This document shows positions 23,411-27,166 of a stretch of 27,166 nt of DNA, one piece after another (positions within the stretch are counted from its first letter, which is position 1; every line of letters starts with the position of its first letter). This stretch comes from a virus. The notes beneath the pieces were generated by a model. The model worked only from the letters and a program-made list of their open reading frames with translations. It searched no databases and was not told the origin of the DNA. Where the stretch lies: positions 1-27,166 of IMG/VR virus record IMGVR_UViG_3300021519_000820. The stretch is one strand, 5' to 3'. A program made the position numbers and the translations under genes.

Positions 23411-23631
23411 ACTGCAACCCTTTCCTCAGCGAAAAAGGTTTTCAATGTTACCCATTTCTTTGGGAACAACATTTCACGGGAATCAAAGTCCCCGATATCC
23501 AAAGTTGGGTCATTCACTAGACCAACCAACTCTACCATGTTATCGTACTCTCGCAAAAAGAGATCGTACTTATAGGCTTTTAAGCCCGAATCTTGCGCCA
23601 TGTGTTGCGCTAGTTTGGATGTATTAATCAT
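23407..23631 (-). CDS. Small hypothetical phage protein
   Basis: This entry has 74 residues if started at the ATG at 23631, which has GAGG at good spacing; an upstream in-frame ATG at 23643 overlaps the MazG-like stop and has no clear site. It begins MINTSKLAQHMAQDSGLKAY, continues with YDLFLREYDNMVELVGLVND and ends FFAEERVAV. It seems a small helical/beta protein without recognised motif. It overlaps the next gene by 4 bases. Coding is supported by its fit in the operon. Confidence 0.65.
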   Translation of the reverse strand: MINTSKLAQHMAQDSGLKAYKYDLFLREYDNMVELVGLVNDPTLDIGDFDSREMLFPKKWVTLKTFFAEERVAV

Positions 23632-23639
23632 ATCAATCC

Positions 23640-23939
23640 TCATTTGTTAATAGCAATATTGCTCCATTGTTTAAGTTTCTCAAATTTTTCCATCTTTGCT
23701 TTCATCAAACCATTGTTAGTAACTCCAATGTCTTTATCAACGAGCAATTCAATCATTGCTAACAAATCGCCCAACTCTTCTTGTAATGCTTGCACATTAG
23801 TATAGGCATCTCTTCCTGGTTTTACTTGGTCAGGTCCAAACCGAAAACACTTGCTGATTGCTTGTGTAACTTCGGCACATTCTTCTTGCAGAATTAATAG
23901 TATTTCTCGGGTATCTTCGTTCATAGTGTATTGTATCAT
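23640..23939 (-). CDS. MazG-like NTP pyrophosphohydrolase, small
   Basis: This 99-residue all-alpha protein contains LILQEECAEVTQAISKCFRF (E-E-x-x-E) and LQEELGDLLAMIELL (E-x-x-D), the metal-binding helices of MazG/all-alpha NTP-PPases. Such enzymes hydrolyse NTPs or dNTPs to monophosphate and pyrophosphate, and phage versions may adjust nucleotide pools or alarmone signals. The neighbouring upstream gene is a second protein of the same fold type but with different sequence. The ATG at 23939 overlaps its stop by 4 bases; Met 6 (23924) is another possible start. Confidence 0.8.
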   Translation of the reverse strand: MIQYTMNEDTREILLILQEECAEVTQAISKCFRFGPDQVKPGRDAYTNVQALQEELGDLLAMIELLVDKDIGVTNNGLMKAKMEKFEKLKQWSNIAINK

Positions 23940-24295
23940 AGTTTAACGAAAGGTGCAAGCACTGGAGCACTCCATCCTTCAGGTTTCATAACTTTACCAT
24001 ATTCATTCTTGATAACTTTACCAGTCTCATAATCAATCTTGCATAGATTGCTACGTGCAACTTCGGCCCATGCGCCGTCAACATCAAAGCCTTTCGTGTA
24101 ACAGTAGCCTAGAATAACCCAAATCATGTCCATACATGCATCTAGTTGTTCTACGTCATCACGCATAACTACAGCTTCACAAAATTCATCATATTCTTCG
24201 GCAATTAGGCCGCGATACAAATGAACATTTTCTTGACACTGTTTTTGGTCACATGCGTCAATAAAAGTATTAACGTCTTTATTCATATCAATCAT
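23936..24295 (-). CDS. Second MazG-like/all-alpha NTP-PPase-type protein
   Basis: A 119-residue protein starting MIDMNKDVNTFIDACDQKQC. LIAEEYDEFCEAVV gives E-E-x-x-E and QLDACMDMIWVILGYCYTKG gives D-x-x-D in the next helix, the arrangement of the all-alpha NTP-PPase superfamily. SNLCKIDYETGKVIKNEYGK and KPEGWSAPVL match the C-terminal segment common in phage and bacterial members of this type. It begins 12 bases after the CCA end of the tRNA, so tRNA processing probably affects its 5' leader; no strong ribosome site is visible. The sequence differs clearly from the next gene, so the pair is unlikely to be a recent duplication. Confidence 0.75.
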   Translation of the reverse strand: MIDMNKDVNTFIDACDQKQCQENVHLYRGLIAEEYDEFCEAVVMRDDVEQLDACMDMIWVILGYCYTKGFDVDGAWAEVARSNLCKIDYETGKVIKNEYGKVMKPEGWSAPVLAPFVKL

Positions 24296-24307
24296 AATTA
24301 TCTTTGT

Positions 24308-24381
24308 TGGTTGCGGACCCTAGACTTGAACTAGGAACTGAGGATTATGAGCCCACTGTGATACCATTTCACTAATCCGCT
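24308..24381 (-). tRNA. tRNA-Met (CAT), initiator-like
   Basis: A 74-base cloverleaf can be folded on the minus strand with 3' CCA encoded at 24310-24308. The acceptor stem pairs positions 2-7 (GCGGAT with GTCCGC) while 1-72 is an A-A mismatch. The D stem is GTGA/TCAC with G18-G19. The anticodon loop is CTCATAA with CAT at 24349-24347, and the T stem is CCTAG/CTAGG with loop TTCAAGT. An unpaired 1-72 and GGG at 29-31 are initiator features; the 11-24 pair is T-A as in elongators, and 28-42 is a T-T mismatch. An isoleucine tRNA with modified CAT is the main alternative. Confidence 0.85.
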
Positions 24382-24392
24382 ATAGTTATATA

Positions 24393-24563
24393 TTAATTCT
24401 TCACTTCGGTGACGAAAATCTTACCATCTTTTTCTTCAAAATTCAAAGTGGTACCCTCTTTCCATCCCATCTCTTCAAGGAGTTCGGGCGACAATTCAAT
24501 GATTGCATCACCATTCTCACAAATTTCCAGCACTTGGGCTGTGTATATTTTATATTCGTTCAA
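24393..24563 (-). CDS. AbrB/MazE-like small protein, TTG start
   Basis: A 56-residue frame begins at TTG 24563, six bases after an AGGAG site (24574-24570), and overlaps the end of the deaminase gene by 14 bases. It reads (M)NEYKIYTAQVLEICENGDA, then IIELSPELLEEMGWKEGTTL and ends DGKIFVTEVKN. The pattern GDAIIELxxELLEEMGWKEG-x-x-L resembles the swapped-hairpin AbrB/SpoVT fold of MazE-type antitoxins and transition-state regulators. No toxin gene is next to it. It probably binds DNA or acts as a small regulator, but this is inference from fold resemblance. It stops 11 bases before the tRNA. Confidence 0.75.
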   Translation of the reverse strand: MNEYKIYTAQVLEICENGDAIIELSPELLEEMGWKEGTTLNFEEKDGKIFVTEVKN

Positions 24564-25020
24564 CTTTCACTCCTGCTTTAATTAAGAATTCCACACCGGT
24601 TTGATCACGATAAGAATTGCGATAATACACATTAGAAATGCCGGACTGGTAAACAAGTTTGGCACAATCAAGGCAAGGAGCGTGAGTGACATATAGACTA
24701 GCACCCAAGCCAGATTGAGTAGACCGAGCAAGTTTCGCAATAGAATTTGTTTCAGCATGCAATACCTCAGGCTTCGTTACAAGTTTATATTTCGTCCATT
24801 GATTTGCTTCTTTTGGAAGAAGTTGTTCAGACCAATCACCATCATCACAATAAATTTTATCTTCACACACATTATCCCAGCCACTTGGCATGCCATTGTA
24901 ACCGATACCGATGATTGTATTATCCTTTACAACAACACAACCAACTTTCAATCTAACAGCAGAAGATAAATCTGCATAGACTTCGGCTGCCTTCATGTGT
25001 GCTAAATCAAACTTCGACAT
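24550..25020 (-). CDS. dCMP deaminase
   Basis: This 156-residue protein starts MSKFDLAHMKAAEVYADLSS. The zinc site is shown by LHAETNSIAK (His-Ala-Glu) and THAPCLDCAKLVYQSG (P-C-x-x-C). KVGCVVVKDNTIIGIGYNGM and PSGWDNVCED match the substrate loop of phage dCMP deaminases; T4 Cd is about 193 residues, so this is a short but complete member. It converts dCMP to dUMP, the substrate for thymidylate synthesis, and so raises dTTP for the AT-rich phage genome. It overlaps the metallophosphoesterase by 14 bases. Confidence 0.93.
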   Translation of the reverse strand: MSKFDLAHMKAAEVYADLSSAVRLKVGCVVVKDNTIIGIGYNGMPSGWDNVCEDKIYCDDGDWSEQLLPKEANQWTKYKLVTKPEVLHAETNSIAKLARSTQSGLGASLYVTHAPCLDCAKLVYQSGISNVYYRNSYRDQTGVEFLIKAGVKVERI

Positions 25021-25924
25021 ACTTCAACTTGAAATTATATGCCTGTTCTTCATAGTCAATATAACCACGAGGATTACAAACAATACGAGTAGAGCCAATC
25101 ATATAATCGAATTCATGATGTGTGTGACCATGAGTCCACAATTTGATATAAGGACGATCAAGAATGAATTCAGTCAAGTCAGAACTATAACCACCATTCA
25201 TCAATGTGTCATTCTCATATTGAGGCTTCGTGGACATTTTACTAGGTGAGTGATGACCACAAACAACATACTTCTTAGAATTGTCTTCAATTTGTGCAGT
25301 AACCACTTTAATGTATTCCAACATTTTTCTGTGATCTTCTACAGCATCCTCGGGTGTGAATTTTGCAGTCCGAGTATGTTGTTCATACCTCGCAACTTTC
25401 TCATAATCATACGAACCATCTTCTTTGACGGCGAGCTTGGCGTAGATAGGAGTTTTGTAGTGTACAGGTGAAGAATTACTATTATGGACAATACGGAAAT
25501 CATTCATCTTAGATTTAATATGATACAATGTCAATGCATCTTCTTTGTTCATGTCGGTCCACAAAGTTCCACCGATGAATGTTACATCATCAATCACTTT
25601 GAGTTCTTTATCCAAGATATACAAATTATTCAAATATGCAAGATTGTCTCTCACTTGTTTGAATGATTTTGCAAAGTCGCCATGATAGTGTTCATGGTTA
25701 CCAAACACATAGATTACATGTGGAAAACGTGCAGAACATTCTTGGAAGAATCTATGAAACTGTGCAGACTTATCGTGACCCATAACTTCATATGGGTCAC
25801 GTTGACGCAAATCATTGGCGACACAGATATCACCAGACAGTACTAGAACATCTGCATTTTCATCATTAGTTAGGTCAAGATATCCAAACTCTAGGTGGAC
25901 ATCCGATGCGATTGCAATTCTCAT
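25007..25924 (-). CDS. Calcineurin-like metallophosphoesterase
   Basis: This 305-residue protein has the complete set of metallophosphoesterase motifs: MRIAIASDVHLEFG (D-x-H), DVLVLSGDICV (G-D), VIYVFGNHEHYHG (G-N-H-E), YVVCGHHSPS and LWTHGHTHHEFD (G-H-x-H). Members of this family hydrolyse phosphomonoesters, cyclic nucleotides or nucleic-acid phosphates with two metals. Phage versions in aquatic T4-like genomes have no settled substrate. Its start overlaps the stop of the 81-residue gene by four bases. A sigma70-like promoter sequence lies about 115 bases upstream inside that gene. Confidence 0.88.
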   Translation of the reverse strand: MRIAIASDVHLEFGYLDLTNDENADVLVLSGDICVANDLRQRDPYEVMGHDKSAQFHRFFQECSARFPHVIYVFGNHEHYHGDFAKSFKQVRDNLAYLNNLYILDKELKVIDDVTFIGGTLWTDMNKEDALTLYHIKSKMNDFRIVHNSNSSPVHYKTPIYAKLAVKEDGSYDYEKVARYEQHTRTAKFTPEDAVEDHRKMLEYIKVVTAQIEDNSKKYVVCGHHSPSKMSTKPQYENDTLMNGGYSSDLTEFILDRPYIKLWTHGHTHHEFDYMIGSTRIVCNPRGYIDYEEQAYNFKLKYVEV

Positions 25925-26166
25925 TTCAAATATTTTCCCAATTCATTTCGTGCTTGAGTCAAAGATGGAAACTTTTTCCCATTCACGTATATAGATTTTG
26001 ATCCATAGACCATCACTGGTCCAATGTTAGTGTTGAAAGTATAACGGGTTTTGCCGTTCTTGTCAACTTCTTTTGTCTTGCAGTGGAAGTTTTCCACAAA
26101 ACCACAAAACATCAAGGTCTCACGGACCTCATCAGATATCACCTTACGTAAGAATGCCTCGTTCAT
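25921..26166 (-). CDS. Small hypothetical protein, first gene after a strong promoter
   Basis: This 81-residue protein starts MNEAFLRKVISDEVRETLMF. It continues with CGFVENFHCKTKEVDKNGKT and ends GKKFPSLTQARNELGKYLK. It contains a likely two-strand segment (RYTFNTNIGPVMVYGSKSIY) followed by a Lys-rich helical tail. I do not recognise the family. It directly follows a consensus sigma70 promoter, whose transcript would have a leader of only about a dozen bases, so it is expected to be one of the earliest expressed genes here. Confidence 0.75.
   Translation of the reverse strand: MNEAFLRKVISDEVRETLMFCGFVENFHCKTKEVDKNGKTRYTFNTNIGPVMVYGSKSIYVNGKKFPSLTQARNELGKYLK
26038..26066 (-). promoter_or_regulatory. 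Candidate sigma70-like promoter inside the 81-residue gene
   Basis: The minus strand has TTGACA at 26066-26061, a 17-base spacer and TATACT at 26043-26038. The boxes and spacer are close to consensus and lie about 115 bases before the metallophosphoesterase start. Because the bases also encode VDKNGKTRYT, coincidence is possible. Confidence 0.35.
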
Positions 26167-26168
26167 AA

Positions 26169-26206
26169 TCTGCCTTTCTGAGTAAATTATACATCAAAAA
26201 GGCAGA
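26169..26206. repeat. Inverted repeat around the promoter -10
   Basis: TCTGCCTTT at 26169-26177 is repeated inverted as AAAGGCAGA at 26198-26206, nine of nine bases, with a 20-base loop. The arms flank the -10 box; one lies in the spacer and the other just before the downstream ATG. It has the form of an operator dyad, although it could also be fortuitous. Confidence 0.5.
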
Positions 26207-26214
26207 CTTGTCAA
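26186..26214 (-). promoter_or_regulatory. Perfect consensus sigma70 promoter
   Basis: The minus strand carries TTGACA at 26214-26209, a 17-base spacer and TATAAT at 26191-26186, exactly the bacterial consensus and spacing, in the 51-base gap between Hsp20 and the 81-residue gene. It should direct immediate-early transcription by unmodified host RNA polymerase of the gene at 26166 and those downstream. Confidence 0.8.
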
Positions 26215-26217
26215 GCA

Positions 26218-26697
26218 TTATTCTTGTAAGAGTTCTTTCTTACTTGGTAATACTTTTTTCTTACCACCAGAAGCGATTGGAATGCGTTTTGGCAAGTTTT
26301 CCTCTGGGATGATGTTCTCCAGTTCAATGGACAAAATTCCGTCCTGGAGAGTCGCTCCAGAGACTTTGACCGTAGAAGCCAGGTGAACCGTTTTCTTGAA
26401 AGAACGGGTACCGATTCCATGATGTAAGTAAGAACGATTCTCATCTTTATCAAGTTTCTTACCAGAAATTTCTAATTGATTCTTTATAACATCAATTGAG
26501 ATTTCATCATCACTAAAGCCTGCGACAGCCAACTCCACTAGGTAGGTGTTGTCATCAATCTTCACGATGTTGTGTGGTGGAAACGTTGATACTGGAACTT
26601 TATCCAACGTCAAGGAATCAAACGTATCAAAGAAACGATCAAAGCCAATAGTTGAAGGAAGTAGTTGCCCGAAGTGGGCACGTGGTATAATAGTCAT
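26218..26697 (-). CDS. hsp20: Hsp20/alpha-crystallin small heat-shock protein
   Basis: This 159-residue protein contains an alpha-crystallin domain. Residues from about 45 include IVKIDDNTYLVELAVAGFSD and LEISGKKLDKDENRSYLHHG, then GTRSFKKTVHLASTVKVSGA and the consensus end ATLQDGILSIELENIIPEE. A C-terminal PKRIPI gives the I-x-I/V anchor that binds a neighbouring subunit. Small heat-shock proteins of this type are common in T4-like aquatic phages and may assist virion assembly or host stress, but the role is not proved. The start has AGGAG six bases upstream. The 210-base stretch before it is noncoding and structured. Confidence 0.93.
   Translation of the reverse strand: MTIIPRAHFGQLLPSTIGFDRFFDTFDSLTLDKVPVSTFPPHNIVKIDDNTYLVELAVAGFSDDEISIDVIKNQLEISGKKLDKDENRSYLHHGIGTRSFKKTVHLASTVKVSGATLQDGILSIELENIIPEENLPKRIPIASGGKKKVLPSKKELLQE
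26683..26691 (+). promoter_or_regulatory. Plus-strand extended -10 promoter candidate
   Basis: The plus strand has TGGTATAAT, an extended -10 element (TGn-TATAAT), within the first codons of hsp20 but reading the other way. It lies about 7 bases before the structured noncoding stretch and could start a plus-strand RNA near 26698. The -35 region is poor. Confidence 0.35.
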
Positions 26698-26907
26698 AAA
26701 TTCTCCTAATTAAAGCAAGTTAAAAATTTGCTACCCTAAAAGGCATAGCATTGCTGGTTACTTTATCCAGCGGCAATTGACGAATGCCAGTGAAATCTCT
26801 CGGACGCCTGTGCCGTAGCGACAACGGACCTAAGGTAGGTTCTTAAAATTCGTGACAGTTGTTTACATGGTTACTGCCGCCATGTTCCCATCCCGAGGGA
26901 GATACAC
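26698..26907 (+). ncRNA. Structured noncoding region, candidate ncRNA with 23S helix 69-like segment
   Basis: This 210-base gap has no gene and is visibly richer in G and C than its neighbours. On the plus strand it contains several hairpins: AGCAA/TTGCT (26714-26732); GGCAT/ATGCC (26742-26788) enclosing GCTGG/CCAGC; CCGT/ACGG with a 7-base loop (26813-26827); GGACCT/AGGTTC (26826-26842); and ACATGG/CCATGT (26865-26885). Positions 26812-26838 match E. coli 23S rRNA helix 69 and following strand at 23 of 27 bases by memory alignment, including CCTAAGGTAG. Strand is uncertain: plus by rRNA sense and a nearby extended -10, or minus as the hsp20 leader. Confidence 0.4.
26703..26732 (-). promoter_or_regulatory. 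Possible Shine-Dalgarno-occluding hairpin of hsp20 (thermometer-like)
   Basis: In the hsp20 leader TTGCT (26718-26714) can pair with the Shine-Dalgarno AGGAG (26707-26703) across a 6-base loop, leaving a G opposite G as in ROSE-type RNA thermometers of small heat-shock genes. The same TTGCT can instead pair perfectly with AGCAA at 26732-26728. The stems are short. Confidence 0.35.
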
Positions 26908-27096
26908 TTATTTATCTGAAACTGAGACAAAGGCGTCCCGATTTACAAAATATTTTCTTTGTGGATTCTGCTCGGTGAACACCTGAATGAATGTCATCGG
27001 ACCATCAATTCTTTTCTCAAACAAATTGCTGGTCTTTACCACTTCACCTGTATAGATGTTCTTCATCTTTGTAATCTTTTCTTTCACATGTTTCAT
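26908..27096 (-). CDS. Small conserved-type phage protein
   Basis: This 62-residue protein starts MKHVKEKITKMKNIYTGEVV. The body KRIDGPMTFIQVFTEQNPQR followed by KYFVNRDAFVSVSDK looks like a small beta fold with a conserved YFVNRDAF end, which I recall in similar short genes of aquatic T4-like phages. Met 11 (27066) is an alternative start; neither has a strong ribosome site. The stop TAA is part of GATAAATA, close to the late promoter consensus. Function unknown. Confidence 0.7.
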   Translation of the reverse strand: MKHVKEKITKMKNIYTGEVVKTSNLFEKRIDGPMTFIQVFTEQNPQRKYFVNRDAFVSVSDK

Positions 27097-27105
27097 AATC
27101 TAATC

Positions 27106-27166
27106 TCATTCGTGTGGCTTCTTACCAATATTATATTTGCTGACTAACTGCCAGTCATCTTTTTCT
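27106..27166 (-). CDS. 3' end of an upstream gene, truncated by window
   Basis: An open frame enters from the right edge, reads EKDDWQLVSKYNIGKKPHE and stops at TGA (27108-27106), nine bases before the next start. The residue composition and spacing match the other operon genes. Too little is visible to assign a family. Confidence 0.65.
   Translation of the reverse strand, partial: EKDDWQLVSKYNIGKKPHE

Noticed and set aside
23301-23645. Toxin-antitoxin pair formed by the AbrB-like peptide and a neighbouring small gene
   Set aside because: The adjacent genes are deaminase, tRNA and MazG-like proteins; none looks like a toxin, so a pair is not supported.
26218-26300. Rho-independent terminator after hsp20 or other gene ends
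   Set aside because: No stem followed by a T run on the minus strand was found at the main gene ends; the inverted repeat at 26169-26206 lacks a T tract and surrounds a promoter.
1-27166. CRISPR array, insertion sequence, integrase, intein, or homing endonuclease gene
   Set aside because: No spaced direct repeats, transposase, integrase or endonuclease motifs were seen; the key replication genes are uninterrupted.

Overview
The window is a piece of a T4-like (Tevenvirinae-related, aquatic-type) myovirus genome. The evidence is a T4-style replication block (family B DNA polymerase, UvsX recombinase, gp41-type helicase), a T4-type late promoter (TATAAATA), phage-typical dCMP deaminase, MazG-like and Hsp20 genes, and a set of proteins whose N-termini resemble the T4 capsid-targeting sequence. 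All convincing protein genes lie on the minus strand, are AT-rich and mostly overlap by a few bases. No host gene or photosynthesis gene is seen, so the host cannot be named.

Layout, low to high coordinate (reverse of transcription): (1) 1-6374, late, virion-associated block: a partial conserved gene, small structural-type proteins, long low-complexity acidic/basic proteins, and an 818-residue protein joining a nucleotidyltransferase to a P-loop kinase-like domain. (2) 6412-15153, an uninterrupted 11-gene glycan cassette: four putative glycosyltransferases or GT-like proteins, an NDP-sugar dehydratase/epimerase, a sugar C-methyltransferase, a KdsC-like HAD phosphatase, a PfkB kinase, a TylF-type O-methyltransferase, a nucleotidyltransferase/RpiB fusion and a very small GDPD-like protein. 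(3) 15171-17771, a second late block headed by the best late promoter: a nuclease-like protein, a protein with ligase-superfamily motifs, and two small proteins. (4) 17795-23117, replication and recombination. (5) 23117-27166, early/auxiliary genes: two MazG-like proteins, a tRNA with initiator features, an AbrB-like peptide, dCMP deaminase, metallophosphoesterase, Hsp20, and a 210-base structured noncoding region.

How the parts fit: the replication, deaminase and MazG genes support DNA synthesis. The two late blocks share an N-terminal motif (roughly M-x-x-F-K-x-F-L-x-E) that in T4 directs proteins into the prohead and is cut by the gp21 protease. They may therefore supply injected enzymes: a nucleotidyltransferase/kinase and a ligase-like protein. 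The glycan cassette lies between them and contains isomerase, kinase, phosphatase and nucleotidyltransferase activities, the same set used to make activated heptoses, followed by dehydratase, methyl- and glycosyltransferases. It probably remodels a host surface glycan or decorates the virion.

The points most worth checking are the capsid-targeting set, an overprinted proline-rich ORF with a strong ribosome binding site, the isomerase fusion, the initiator-like tRNA, and a plus-strand noncoding segment that matches helix 69 and the following strand of 23S rRNA at 23 of 27 positions by memory alignment.
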